64,000 bases of DNA from the NCBI GenBank assembly GCA_030765055.1, contig CM060952.1, positions 177,983,313-178,047,312 on the forward strand, given 5' to 3'. Position numbers and translations under genes: made by a program. The notes beneath the pieces are model-generated. The model made no database searches and was not told the DNA's origin. It saw only the letters and a list, made by a program, of their open reading frames with translations. This document shows, piece after piece, positions 47,497 through 60,224 of the stretch (position 1 is the first letter of the stretch; the number at the start of each line of letters is the position of its first letter). Origin of the DNA: Mantis religiosa. Its lineage: Eukaryota; Arthropoda; Insecta; Mantodea; Mantidae.

Positions 47497-48866
47497 GTAG
47501 GGCAGTTGGATCTCCAGTCCTTAAAGTTTTGCGATTGCAGGAGTTGGAAATGAAATGTGTAGTGTTTAACACCCACTTTTACTACATACGGCATCGCAGG
47601 CGATGACATACTCACTAACCGAGGTCTACTTCCCATAAGCCCCAGCCCCGTAGGACCGGGAACCCGGGCCTCATCTGTTATTTCCATTAGGACAGCACCT
47701 ATTTTATAAGCTGCTCCCCCCCCCCCGCCTGCACACAGCAAGCGGGACGGATGTGGATACGCCACATACGCGCCAGTCCTTAATGAACCAGCTACCAAAT
47801 AACCTTGGTAGGGCCGCCAGTGTCTAGCTCACCAGCTACTAGCTCTGCAGGCTAGTCCCCGGGACTTATGAGGCAACCCTCTACCCCCTCCGGGCGGCCC
47901 TTGGCGGCCTGGCCAGAGGTACCCAATTGCCCGTGGGTGACGGGAACCATCTGCCCCCTCGAGACCAACCCAATCCGAACAGCTCCCATTCGGGAGGGGC
48001 TCGTTATGTTCGGCCCGAGGTTCCTCTAGTAACGTCAGAGGTACCACGAGTGCTAGGGGTCCGTAGCGCCCGCACTTTGGCAGCTAAAAGGGACGGATCC
48101 CTTCCCCTACGGGAAGGGATGAAGATGGAGCACCGGTAGAATGAGATGGCGGGGGAAACCCTCCCCAGCGCCGTGTTGTCCACTACAAATCTCGCTTTGC
48201 GGTCGCCTGGGATCGAACCCGGACCGCCTTGGTGAGAGCCAAGCGGTCTAACCACTGAGCCATGGCGCGTCCCTGCTGGAGGCGGAGTGGGAAGTCTAAT
48301 AGTACCAACATACACTATTAAGCAATTGAAAGCATATCATCAAAATTATCTTTGGTATGAAAATATAGGGCTATATTAGTTTTAAAACATTTAAATGGAA
48401 GTTAAAATTTCATTATCATGCAAGATATTCATTATAACACCACTCTATTAAAATATTTCTTTCACGCCCTTAAGCCCACTAATTGCTTTTATTGGTAGTA
48501 TTGGGAGTTTCTGCATCCAGTATCATGGCCAGGTAGTTAAAACTTTCTGCTAGCTACAATCAGCACTGTCGCTGTTAGGCGTGGCTTCCGGATAAAGCAC
48601 CTTTTGCCAGTTTAATTTTGTTTGGACCACGTGGCTGCAGTTGCTTTTGGTGCTTGCGCTGGTGAAGTTTCTTTGCTATTTTGTGCGTGTTTAGTACCTA
48701 TAAGTCCTGTTATATCGCTATTCAAATAATATGGCTACTGGTTCGAGAAATATACAAACGCTTGGTATATTTAAAATACGCATGTTCCTCTGTTTGGAAT
48801 TCCTGCTAAAGAACTGGCAACAGCCCGCTTCCCCCACTCGAGAAATGTCAGTGCTGGCCAAACTGT
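47497..48866 (+). mobile_element. MITE, second copy, interrupted by SINE E
   Basis: The left end (ttggatctccagtcc, then gttttgcgattgcaggagtt) and 48290-48866 (aatagtaccaacatacacta, gtcgctgttaggcgtggctt, gctaaagaactggcaacagc, gagaaatgtcagtgctgg) align along their length with the 654-bp MITE at 24796. Divergence is clearly higher and the right inverted repeat is partly deleted. SINE E occupies 47548-48275. Confidence 0.85.
47548..48275 (-). mobile_element. SINE E, long GC-rich tRNA-Glu-like SINE
   Basis: On the minus strand the head is cgcgccatggctcagtggtt, with an anticodon-loop-like ggctctcacc (CTC) and a ggtccgggttcgatccc B box. This resembles tRNA-Glu. A GC-rich body of about 650 bp follows, including a short C run at 47717-47727. 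The roughly 730-bp length is unusual. Overlapping ORFs of 70-121 residues on both strands are translations of this repeat. The flanking 'gttgga' and 'gctgga' may be a weak target duplication. Confidence 0.82.
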
Positions 48867-49428
48867 AATAAAAAGCATGTCTATTTAGTTTACTCATATA
48901 TCACAAAAATAAGCTTAAATAAAGCTTGTGGAATATGTATAACATTAAATGATATGGTAATAGATATTGCTAAATACAAGGATTTTTTCATGAAGAAATG
49001 AAAACTGCCCCTATTGCTTTAAATACTTTTTTGCTCTATGTTGGCGTCAGTGTAAGGTCAGTGTTTTTATAAAGACGCAGAGAGACGACGCTTTTACTGT
49101 ACTTTATGATAAGAGGTCGGTTTCCGAATAAGCTTAACTTACAGTAGTATAATGTTTTGTTTGCGTGTGCAACTGCAATAAAGTCTGAATATTTTTCTAG
49201 AACGCCATTTCTATGACAACAGGAGTAAACTTTGAAAAGCAACCCACAATCGACGCGGAAAGGACCGAACTGCACGGCTGTCTTTTACTCCAATAAGAGC
49301 CGTTAGGCAACCTGTTGGTTGTACTTTCATTTCAGTTATACATTTTGCAGTTATATTTAAAATAATTTAATTTGTATGTACCAAGAAGTTCATCTTTCCT
49401 CCATTGCTATTTGCCTTTAGATGTATAA
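48867..49428. other. No recognised feature
   Basis: A 79-residue minus ORF at 49036-49275 has no recognisable domain. Confidence 0.5.
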
Positions 49429-49429
49429 G

Positions 49430-49662
49430 CCCGCCTCCGTAGCGTAGATGGTAGCATGTCTGCCTATCGTTTAAGAGGTCCCGAGTTCGAATATCGGTCA
49501 GGGTGAGTTACCTGGATGAGGTTTTTTTCCGGGGTTTCCCTTAACATTACAGACGAATGTCGGGTAGCTCTAAGCTCCGTGGACCCTGGACACATTGAGC
49601 ATCATTTCACCCATTTCATTCACCGTCAGATATGACTTAACGTTGGAGGACGTATAATTACC
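49430..49662 (+). mobile_element. SINE A, full length
   Basis: Head gcccgcctccgtagcgtaga, B box gagttcgaatatcg, full body and 3' end cgttggaggacgtataatta, leading straight into AAAT units. Confidence 0.95.
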
Positions 49663-49841
49663 AAATAAATAAATAAATAAATAAATAAATAAATTGAATA
49701 CATAAATGAATGAATGAATTGAATACATAAATGAATGAATAAATGATTTGAATACATAAATGAATGAATAAATGATTTGAATACATAAGTAAATGAATAA
49801 ATGAATGAATAAATAAATGAATGAATAAATAAATGAATGAA

Positions 49842-49872
<31 letters not shown>

Positions 49873-50215
49873 ATGAATGAATGAATGAATGAATGAATGA
49901 ATGAATGAATGAATGAATGAATGAATGAATGAATGAATGAATGAATGAATGAATGAATGAATGATGAATGAAAAATGAATGAATGAATGAATGAATGAAA
50001 AATGAATGAATGAATGAAAAATGAATGAATGAATGAATGAATGAAAAAATGAATGAAAAAATGAATGAATGAATAAAGGAATGAATGAATAAAGGAATGA
50101 ATGAAAAAATGAATGAATGAAAAAATGAATGAATGAATAAAGGAATGAATGAATAAACGAATAAACGAATTAATGAATAAATAAATAAATTGAATACATA
50201 AATAAATAAATGTAT
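49663..50215 (+). repeat. AAAT/AATG satellite grown from a SINE A tail
   Basis: About 550 bp beginning as pure AAAT units then shifting to AATG, with higher-order blocks such as ttgaatacataaatgaatga repeated near 49694, 49728 and 49752. Same layout as 9126-9480. Confidence 0.95.
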
Positions 50216-50800
50216 ACAGTCAATTAATTTTGGCCTTCTTTAATTTCAGTGTGCTAAATTTTGAATCAATACTTTTATAAATAGTACATATCTGAGTGAC
50301 ATGCAGTTATGAAGTATATGGTCTCAAGAACATTAGTCTGTTTCCCAACTTATTCATCCTTCGAGATAAACACTTATGCACTGTGAGAACCTCTCTCTCA
50401 GATTCTTTATTTTGAGACTAAATCTTTGATTATGGCGTTTTAAACCTTCGTGCTCAGGTTCATCTTTTTTCTTTTTTGCCTCCTTTATAGCTCATTTAGA
50501 CAAATGTATGTATCTCACTTAGTAAAATGACGTTTACAGGAATTGGAATATTCAAGGATGAGGTGCATCTCAAAATTTGCAAAAGTCTTTTGCTGATCTA
50601 AAGAATTTCCCTAACGAATGTCCTAATTAAGCAATGTACTTTCGACCCTCATATTTAACGAAACAAGTACTCACGAATGTCTAAAAAGGAAATTTGGATC
50701 CAACAAGTGGAGTGATTGACTGAAAGCAATTAACGTCACGACTTTGTGAAAATGTATGCCAAACGGTCATCAATATTCTGGTTCAGACTTATCTTCTTAT
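50216..50800. other. No recognised feature
   Basis: AT-rich sequence without supported features. Confidence 0.5.
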
Positions 50801-50992
50801 TCTTCTTCTCCATCACGGTTTAGGCCATTTAGCCTGTTCCGGCTCTAAAGTCTTACTCCTTCAAACTTTTCCTCGGTTTTCTAGGTATCTTCGTCCTTGT
50901 GCTTGGTAATTATGATATTTCTATTTGGATGGTGTTTCCAGTTTGTACTGTATTCTCTTATTGTTTTATTTAATTCTTCTATTTTTAATTGT

Positions 50993-51827
50993 ATTCACTA
51001 CCGAGGGGATTCGGTACCTTGGCCTCCATGCTGGGCTCATTGTGTGTATGCCCCAAGTAGGGCACCCCAGTAAGAATGATGCGAAAGGAGACAGATTGGC
51101 CGTCCCAAGGAGCCAAGACAGTACAGAGGGCAGGGTCCCTACAGTTTACTTAGACTTCCTCCGACAGACAGGATAACAGACAAGCTCCCCTACTGCAGGA
51201 CGGCAACGAGCCCAACAGCTGAGCCCCATAGGTCCCTGGCTGGCGATGCCGAAATGGTCCCACCAGAGGCGTGGAGACCGGCAACCGACCTACCGGAGGA
51301 GGAATAGTTTACCTTAGAGCATATCATCCTGCCATACACCACCAAGATACCAGCCGACACTTCTATCCTAAAAGAGACCACCAGATGGGAGATGGTGTGA
51401 AATGGTAATGGAGATGAAATGGTGGGACAGGAAATTCGGGGATGTAACTAACCTACCCAAGCATTCGCCTAGTGCTCGCCTCGGTAGCGTGGTGGTAGCC
51501 TGTCTGCCTCACATTCAAGAGATCCCGAGTTCGAATCTCAGTAAGGGTGAGTTACCTGAGTAAGGTTTTCTCCGGAGGTTTCCCTTATCCTGAAAGACGA
51601 ATGTCGTGAATCTCGTGAATGACCCTGGGCTCATTTGAGCACCACTTCACCCATTCCATTCATTATCCGATATGACTTAACCTCGGAGGACGTAAATGAC
51701 AAAAACCGAAAAAAAATCGCCTAGCGACCCCGTAATAACCAATAAGTCAGGTAGGTTGTCCACAGGAATCGAACGTGAGCCTTCCAAATGCGGGCCACAG
51801 ACGAAACTGTCTGAGCCATCCCTTCGG
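50993..51827 (-). mobile_element. SINE C nested in LINE, itself interrupted
   Basis: The family 3' end (cgaggggattcggtaccttg) is at 51002 and the tRNA-like head at the right (cgggccacagacgaaactgt, ctgagccatcccttcgg). The 7-bp sequence taattgt at 50986-50992 and 51828-51834 is a probable target duplication in the LINE. The body is split by SINE A at 51473-51716 at 'gcattcgcctag|cgacccc'. Confidence 0.88.
51473..51716 (+). mobile_element. SINE A nested in SINE C
   Basis: The complete head (tgctcgcctcggtagcgtgg), B box gagttcgaatctcag, body and 3' end (cctcggaggacgtaaatgac plus A-rich tail) are flanked by the 8-bp duplication tcgcctag at 51465-51472 and 51717-51724. Opposite orientation to its host SINE. 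Confidence 0.96.
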
Positions 51828-53065
51828 TAATTGTTGTATATCATCATTTTGTTTTTTATCTAGTCTTGTATATCAAACTATGCCTCTAAGGAAGTTCATT
51901 TCGCTATTTGTATATTTCTATTACGTTGTGCCGTCATTGTCCATGTTTCTGAACCATACATTAGAATTGGGTCAGTCACTGCTATATACAATTTTATCAT
52001 TGAATACTTTTTTTTTTTTTGCTTTATTCTTTAGGGTTCTTCTTATTCTACCTGTTAGATAGTTTTTTTATCGGTGTCTGTTTCCAATATGTATGATATT
52101 TCACAACCGAGGAAATTAAATTTTGACAGTTTTTCAACGGTTTTATTTTCTAGATCCATTTTAGACCACACTGGACGAAAACCTAATGCCATAGTTTTTT
52201 TTTTTTTTTTTTTTTTTGTGGCTTACAGATAATTCTAATTTATATGGTTTTGCTATTTGATATAATTCGTATGCCTTTCTTTGAAGATAATTCTCGCTTT
52301 TCCTATTTTATCTGCAAAAACCCATCTTTTTACTGTCATTGTCCCTAGACCAATTGCACCTGTAGTTTACTGTTTCCATGATTTGATCATGTCGTCTATA
52401 TATAAAATAGAGAGTGGTTGACATTGGACAACCTGGTCTAACCTCTCTTCAAATCAGTATTTGTTCTCGCTTATTTATCGTGATTCTCATTTCTGCATAT
52501 AAGTTTTTCATTACATTCATTTAATGTTTTGGTATAATTTTTTCTCTAGGAGTTTTGTAATCAGTGAAGATAATGTGTTTTTAAGTTCTTTTCGTTTTTC
52601 ATTTATTTCTATGAAAGAGAAGACATTATTTATATAACTTCAACCTTTCCTAAATCCTGCCAGTTCTTCCATTAAAAGCGTTTCTACTATTCTTAATCTA
52701 TTGTTTATAATCTTACAGATTTTATATACTGAGCAGATTTGGGTAATTCTCTATAATTCTAAAATTTATTTCTAACTCATTTTTCAAAGAATACTATTTT
52801 ACCTATTCTCCATTCTTCAGAAATTTTTATTTGTGTCCAAAATTTACTATATAATGTTAATAATCTTTAAAAGCATGGTTTAATAATTCAGTTTTAATGC
52901 TATCTACGCCACATGCTTTGTTATTTTTACTTTGTTTCAAAACATCTACTAATTCTTTTAACTCTAATTCATCTACTACTCTATTGGGTTGTATATCTTA
53001 TTTTCCTTGTGCTTTTTCCTCGGTCCAGAGTTTTTTATAGTAATTTCATAAATACAAATATTTTA

Positions 53066-54478
53066 TAATTTGCAAATTTGAGTTCAGGTTCAGACTTATC
53101 AAACTTGCAATATCCAAGCGCCCAATCATCATAGCAACCTATAAGCTACGCGATGTTTCCCAGTAGAAACCATAGTTTTCTACAAGCTATTTGAACTTCT
53201 GTGATTCGTAGCTTTGAGTGACACAGTTATTGAACACTCCGTAACAAAGCATTCTTATGTTAAAACAAGAGATACGAGAAAGGAGGCTGAGCATACTTCA
53301 TCTGCGCTAGCCTCATTATACCTAACCTTGACAGTACCTCTAAAAGTTCAACAAAAGGGCAAATGGTAGCGTGGTAAAATTAGAAAGCCAATTAACAGAA
53401 TATAGGATTTTACTTGCATTCGAGGTGCTCAACCTTCTGCTTAAGTCGTCAGAAGCCCTGCTTGCCAACTGAATGTCCGAGATTGACACTTGACGGAGCT
53501 TAGATCTCACAATTTGCTCTACTTAACTCGGTTATTAAGCAACAAATATAAACACAAAGTTGTTACAGAATGAGAACAATGGGAAGAAATTAAGAGCAAA
53601 ACAAAGACCTGGTCTTCGGAGCATAAAAGGAAGGTTTAAGGAATCTTTATGAATAATTCGAAATTTCGTTAATTAAGAAACTGTCACCGACAAATCACAG
53701 CTGAACGAATCTTTGGGCATCTTCTTAGGTTTAAATGTTATGCAGACTTAATGTAAACAGTGATTAACAAATCCTTAACGTAATAAATGCTACAAAATTC
53801 TACATGTGCTTCTAAATATTGTTTCGTATTCAAATCATAAAAATCTATATGAGTAACAAAACAATTATTCATTCTCTCTTCCATACCAACCCAGTTATAT
53901 TGTCTAAAAGTTAGTTGTAGGTTGTACCACTTAAGACTACATGCGAATGTCACATCATTCTGTAATACATTTATATCCTGGTGAAATGTAAGAGTTGGAC
54001 AAAATCATACGCCACAGAAAACAGACCTCGTTTCAAATACACGATTTATGTCGAACTCTCTCATATTATCTAATATAAATTAATGAATTCATATTGTTTG
54101 AATGCATAAATACAGAATGCTATTCAAGTACTAAGTGACTATCAATTTTATATCGGGGTCATCCGAAGATCTTGAAAATGTCGGATCCAACATATACCGG
54201 CCCTTTTTCAAAACTATTAATTGCCATATTCTTTGATAGTTTTATAGGTTCGAACTTCTTGTACCATGAAATAAATAGAAGAGCAAGTCTTTATATAAAG
54301 AATACTTACAGAAAAGGGCATAGCAAACATTGTGAATGCAAAACATTATATTGATTTTATAAAATTAAACGGCTTGTGTGCCTGTATTTTAAGGTTTTAT
54401 CTGGCGTCTATAAAGATAATAACCCATTAATTCGCAGAATCGTTGGAGTAAGAAGATATAATTTACTTGTAAGTGACG
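53066..54478. other. No recognised feature
   Basis: AT-rich sequence. Short ORFs at 53738-53953 and 54172-54354 show no recognised domain. Confidence 0.5.
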
Positions 54479-54486
54479 AAATTCTT

Positions 54487-54751
54487 TTTGTTCCATTTAT
54501 ACCTGCCTTTAACTGCAGTGGTTATATCGGCGGCCGTTCTCCTTTGGGACATATCGATCATGTTAACTCATGATCGCTTGGTTGTATCATTAGATCATGC
54601 ACACATTCACACTCATTCTTACTTCTAGACACTGGGGAAAATGGGGAATCATCTTAGGAGAAAAATCCCCATCCCCAGCCGGGAATCGAATCCGGGACCC
54701 CTAGCATGGCAGGCAGGTGCTCTACGACTGAACTACGGGGCCAACCATGAA
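54487..54751 (-). mobile_element. SINE F with 8-bp target duplication
   Basis: The minus copy runs from ttccatttatacctgccttt to the head (reverse complement of ggccccgtagttcagtcgta). The B box is as gggaatcgaatccgggacc. The flanks share aaattctt (54479-54486 and 54752-54759). Confidence 0.94.
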
Positions 54752-54759
54752 AAATTCTT

Positions 54760-56938
54760 CTGCTGAGAGTTTGTTTGCAAGAAGAGACTGGGTGGGTGGT
54801 TTTGCGTTTAAATGCACAGACACGTCGAGTTCCCACCGATTGCAGTTAAACCTGGGGGAGTGAAAGTACATAGCTAATGACGAAAAGTAAAGGCATCAGT
54901 TCCTACGTTGTCGGAACATGAAATTTTGTGAAATTAACTTCGGTCCCCAAAATACATAAATAGTGTCTCCTGTATTCATTATTTCTCCCCTTCATTTACC
55001 AAGTTTCTTAAATGAGCGCTAACAAAGGGGAGACTATCGTTAAGATAACGAAAGGCTTTAGACCGATTGTCTGCAACTCAGAAAGGAGTGTCTTCGTGCA
55101 AGTCTATGCATTTTAATTGCAGCATGAATGTCAACGTCTCATTACGGGCTTCTTACCTACGTCCCTTTAAAGGAAACAGCAGAGGTGAGGGAATGACCGA
55201 ACATGCTGATTCGTTTAAGCTGCAGCCCCTCCCTTTGAGGTGAGAGGGGGGCGGGCTATCTTGAATCGTAAACAAACATGGATTCGATCTTTCATTCTCT
55301 TAAACAGCATCCCTGTGTTAACACGTATGAGAAATAAAGAAAGGTACACTGTTTACTCTGAAGAATTTGATCGCTAGTAAATTTGCAGTTTAATTTGTTG
55401 TGAAGGTTAACGCTAAGTCGAGGTTAACGCTTCGAACATTAGCTATTAGCTGGTAACTTTGTGGCAAGACGTTGAAAATAAATAATCTAGACTGTCAAAC
55501 ATGTGTGCTTTACACGTTCGTTTAAAATGTATAAGATAATGTGAGAGGGCAGGCAGGGACAGGGGACTCAGCACTTTGATCATAAAATCTTGTGTGTCTA
55601 TCACTTAATGGGGCACTTTCAGGAAGGAGAGATGAGATGAAAGAATACCAAGGGTGGCCGGACTTAGAAATGATGACAGCGGGGGAAAAAGATTATAACG
55701 AGGCTCGTACTATCGGCTCTCCTTCCTCTGCGGGCTCATGCATGCCCTTAGAGTCCCGGGACGCGAAGGCCTTCCTCGATCTGGAGGATGAAGACATACA
55801 GTGACCACATCCATGCCGAAACATTCGCTGACATTTGGAACCCAGACATAGTCCTTCAGGATAAACGATGAAATGGAAGTGCAGAAATTTCTGAGGAAGT
55901 AATTCTTTCCACCATTCGCCTGGCAACCGGGTAAACATAGGTAAGAATTCTTGAATCAGGAAGCGAATAATGAATGTGCCTCGCAAGGGCCATTTTTATA
56001 TTTATTCATCCTCCACAGACGATAAAATCGTACTGACGAATTAACTAGCAGTCGTTTCCAACTGGCCGAGATGGGTGGAATCACAGTGCTCATGGAGCAC
56101 GAGCAACCTGTAGAGTAAAACATGAATCGATGATGGTATTAGTGATGACTAGTGTGATCCAAATATAAGAGTGAAGATTCATCGGTCTACCACATTGACA
56201 GTGGCCGTTCCTCTAGATAGCATTAGCGTTTTTGCTTCTGTAAAGATTCCACTTTAAGGTAACCAGCCTCAATCTGTGATACATGCTACTATTTTGGGAA
56301 AAAAGTCAGGGAAATGAAAGTGAGGTAAAAACGATGGATTTAGTCATTGCAAAATGGAGTGGATCGCAATGGTATTAAACCAAGACCAGGGAATTTTTGT
56401 TTTAAAATGAGTGAAGAATTAATGGAATATATCCTTAAGAAGATGACAGCTATGGTATTCATGTGATGCATGTATCAGTGACGTAAAGACAAAAGTTACT
56501 GCCACCATCGAACAGCACTAAGAAAACCGATACGGAAGTTGAATATCAAGATCTAGATATGTTAAAAGGGCCAAAAAGAAACGAAACCGTTTAATAAAGA
56601 TAACACTAAGCAAGAGTGATTTATTAATTTAAAAATGTTAATTAAAATGTAAGAATTATTAGAGCAGTTATTGACAAAAAGTAAAAGACATTCGGTTAAA
56701 GATGTGAAATCGATTATATAATGTTTAGAAAAAGTGATCGTGAAAAGTCTAGCAACTATAGAGACGAAAAAGAAACTTCCGCAGCTCTAAAAGAACACTT
56801 TTGCGTGGTGATAAAGTGTTCTTTTAAATGATGTGTATAATTGCATCTCGAATTTATTAGTTGTGTTTATAGAATAAAGATTAATCTTTTATAAATAAAG
56901 GAAATACTATTTCACGAATAAAGGCAAGATAAAACGCC
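54760..56938. other. No recognised gene
   Basis: Overlapping ORFs of 70 and 97 residues at 55592-55986 on opposite strands show no known domain. The plus ORF is rich in charged residues (KAFLDLEDEDIQ end) but I would not call it a gene. Confidence 0.45.
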
Positions 56939-56940
56939 AA

Positions 56941-57170
56941 TGCCCGCCTCGGTAGCGTAGATGGTAGAATGTCTGCCTCACGTTCAAGAGGTCCCGAGTT
57001 CGAATCTCGATCAAGGTGAGTTACTTGGATAAGGTTCATCCAGGGTTTTCCCTTATCCATACAGACGAATGTCGGGTAGCTCTAGGCTCCATGGACCCTG
57101 GACACATTTGAACATCATTTGACCCACTTCATCGTCCGATATCACTTAAAGTTGGAGGACGTAAATTACA
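56941..57170 (+). mobile_element. SINE A, full length
   Basis: Head gcccgcctcggtagcgtaga, B box gagttcgaatctcga, body and 3' end gttggaggacgtaaattac. The tail at 57171-57212 is AAAT units followed by GAGT units. Confidence 0.95.
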
Positions 57171-57212
57171 AAATAAATAAATAAATAAATAAATGAGTGA
57201 GTGAGTGAGTAA

Positions 57213-59555
57213 AATGATGGGTCGGGGGAGTGGAGGGAGAGAGGGAGAAAACATCGATCCAAGACCACAAATGGAGATATTAATCATTAATGCTTGCCCA
57301 TTGCAGTTAATTTAGTAAACGAAGATAAAATGCAATATAAATACCAACAAATTTTTATTAAATTATCATAACGAGAATAAATATAAATATTCATTAACAA
57401 ATTGGCATTCCAATGCGTGGCCAGGAATCTTTATTATCTTTCATTTTCGTTTACACGTTTTTACTAGAATCAATTTATTTTTGCGTCAAAAGTCAACGAA
57501 GTATTGCTTTAACAGACTCCACTATTGAAAGCATGAGCTACTATTGTAATGTTAAGCTTCGGCAATTCGGCAATATTTTGGGTAACTGAAACATTGTGGC
57601 TTGAATTGTGCTTGAAGAAGGTCGTATACGGACTCTGCTAGATCTGTCAACAACTGAGGGGTTTCATTATAGACCCATTCACAAAATTTATTCTAGAAAT
57701 GCCGAATGGAATTACCTCGTAATGATGTAGAACTCAATTTATTCACTAGGGACTTAATATTGGTATACTATACGAAAATCATTATAAGGAGCAAAGCAAA
57801 ATTTAGGTTTAAAACGTAACGAGTTATAATATAATAATAAAGCAATTTTGTTGAGTAAGAGATTGGTGCATATCATATGGATGTTCCTAGGTATAACAGA
57901 ATTGACATAGTAAAGTAAAAATATCAACAACAGCTGCAAAGATCAGATAGCTACAGTTATGATACATTTGTGGAAGTATCAGTGCCATAAATGCTTCCAT
58001 TTTAAGAGGACTTTGACTTTTTTTAAACCCCAGGGGTCGACCAGCCTTGCTGAGGGTTACTTTTTTCAGTAGTTTCTTTCTACTTTTAAACGTTAAACTT
58101 AATTTCTTTCTCTTAACCCACATATTAGGCATTTGTCTCACCACACATCCTTGTTCCGCTACGGTCCAAACGTATCTTATTTCTCAACAGACTTGAGTCA
58201 CTTGTTTCTAAGTGTTTGGAGGTGAAAGTCCCCAAGAGCGGAGCAATTCCATGCTACTTCCTAGACAAAGTAATGATCTATGTCTCTTCTCGGCATACTA
58301 AACCACATTTGTGGTTTAAATTAAGCTCCATTCAACTGTTTTTTTTTTTTAAGCAACGCAAGTGAAATCTCTAGTTGTTACCTTGAGTTTCAAAGAAAAT
58401 GCATTAGGTGGTTTGTATACTTTTATTGCTACATTTGTTTTAAAATAATAAACCATGGAAACTATCAACACAGGTGCTTGAACAGATGTGACATACCCTA
58501 CTTTTCCTGCAAATCTACTTAGTTTGCTTTCACAGATTAGAGATACAGAGCTTTTGTTAAGCACCAAAATCCTCTGCGTTAGCCACATTTGGTAAACCAC
58601 TTATTGCAGATATATTTACCCCAAATAATATTTGCATTATAAAGTGAACAATAGCGTCCTCAACAACAGAATTCTCATTGCAATCCCACAACTAGATTGT
58701 GCTTATTCATTTTTTAAATCCGATTTGATTGCGAGTGGTCTGTTTCGGGTGGGCTTTCAGCTTGCCATATTGGGTGTGCATAGCAACAATGCAACCTTTG
58801 CTATATAAAAGACATCAAAAGCTGGGGGAAAAAATTTATGAGCAGAGCTTGTTGGAGTGGGTAACGTTGAATGCATAACCCCACTTGATTAGCATTAAAC
58901 TTGCGTCCAAGCCATTGTCACATATCACGTATAAATCTTTTATATAGAGTGGAGCATAGCCGTAGCACTGCTTCAGATGAGGGATTACTACCCCCTTTGA
59001 ATGACAAACCTCAACCCTCTGTCCAAGCCCCATTCTTTCTCATTTGATAAAAAGGATCCCGCACAGGGGCTCAAGGAGGAAGCCTCCCCATTATGTAAAG
59101 CTTTTTATGCAGTCACCACTAAAGTTAAACTTGCAATTGGTCGGGAGGTAGGCGGGAGCTATATTTTATACGGGTTATGGTTTACACGGCGTGTTAAATG
59201 CTTATTTTGGAAATTATCGTTGGAGTTGTAAGCCTGGAGTGTTGACATACCCACCCACGACGGGATTCGCCCTTGTTGTCCCCAGCAGGGTGGCCATCCT
59301 TTATAGCACCCAGAGCGTGAGCTGTAATAAACCAGATAGGCCTTCATTGTAAAATTTTGGTTTATGCATCGCCAGAGTTATGATGAGTCATGAGAAGCAA
59401 CCCTTCTATGATAGCTGGGTCATTCAAGGAGAAATAATGTAATTAGTTTTCTGCCTGCAACGCTACCACATATAACCACCACAGACAAATTCATGCGGGC
59501 AACTGATTTCAAAGGTTACAACAGCACGCCCATATGGATATAACTGATAATTCAT
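57213..59555. other. No recognised gene
   Basis: Minus-strand ORFs at 57754-59347 (61-85 residues) lie in series but contain stops between them and no motif I can assign. A decayed element is possible but unsupported. Confidence 0.4.
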
Positions 59556-60179
59556 TATGAAAGGGTAAAGCCAGACTGAAAAATTCAATGCCATAGCCGG
59601 GATTTGAGCCACGGATCCTCTGGATTCCGTCCAGCCGCTCTAAACCATTGAGATACTATGGCCAACATGCCATTAAATTCTCCAACTGACTCGTGTTTTT
59701 ACCGGAAAACTACTTAGGAGTTCACATAAACACATGAGACAGCTACCTTAATGGCGTCTTACTATGCTGTAAGTACTTTAAGGCCCGGTCCTTATAGTTC
59801 GGACCACTATTAGGTACAATGAATGGAAATTAATTGTTCTTTCACACTAGCCGTGTGTAGGACGCGCTATGAAAGGGTAGAGCCAGACTGAAAAATTCAA
59901 TGCCATAGCCGGGATTTGAAACACGGATCTTCTGGTCTCCGTCCAGCCACTCTAAACCATTGAGAGACTATGGCCAACGTGCCGATATGACATTAAATTC
60001 TCCAACTGACTCGTGGTTTTCCCGGTAAACTACTTAGGAGTTCTCATAAACACATGAGACAACTACCCTAATGGTGACTTACTATGCTGTAAGTAATTTA
60101 TAGTTCGGACCACTAATCTCCTACACACGGCTAGTGTGAAAGAACAATTAATTTCCATTAATCGTACCTAATAGTGGTC
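59556..60179 (-). repeat. Family G tandem units with 60-bp inverted arms
   Basis: Two direct units, beginning tatgaaagggta at 59556 and 59868 (312-bp spacing), each carry a minus-strand tRNA-like head (complement of tagctcaatggtttagagcgg and a cggctatggca end). The second unit is bounded by inverted arms 59802-59861 and 60120-60179, equal at 58 of 60 positions (gaccactattaggtac outermost). No protein is encoded. This is a palindromic or foldback-type arrangement of a tRNA-derived repeat. No clear target duplication outside. Confidence 0.85.
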
Positions 60180-60224
60180 AAATCTCCAAAGATGTGTGTT
60201 CTTTAACTATTGTAGTGATATTTA

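Larger units (their letters stand above)
50805..53065 (-). pseudogene. LINE reverse transcriptase remnant with nested SINEs
   Basis: Minus-strand reading in several frames gives, in order, palm-region fragments, then KTMALGFRPVWSKMDLENK, FNFLGCEISYILETDTDKK, VLMYGSETWTM and a degraded EEFE-type C-terminus near 50860. This parallels the 61.2-kb LINE (KTKTMAF, FKYLGTYVSY, FGSETWTL). Many stops, a poly(A/T) tract at 52196-52217 inside the coding region, and SINE C inserted at 50993-51827 show it is old. The N-terminal endonuclease is not identified. Confidence 0.7.

Noticed and set aside
47433..48315. Cluster of GC-rich ORFs resembling a gene
   Set aside because: They lie inside SINE E and occur on both strands; the peptide pattern follows the tRNA-like head.
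55592..55986. Possible small gene with acidic C-terminus
   Set aside because: Two ORFs overlap on opposite strands without any recognised motif, conserved signal or splice evidence I could judge.
57754..59347. Series of minus ORFs suggesting a decayed transposase
   Set aside because: I tested for piggyBac- and P-element-like motifs by eye and found no convincing match; stops separate all pieces.
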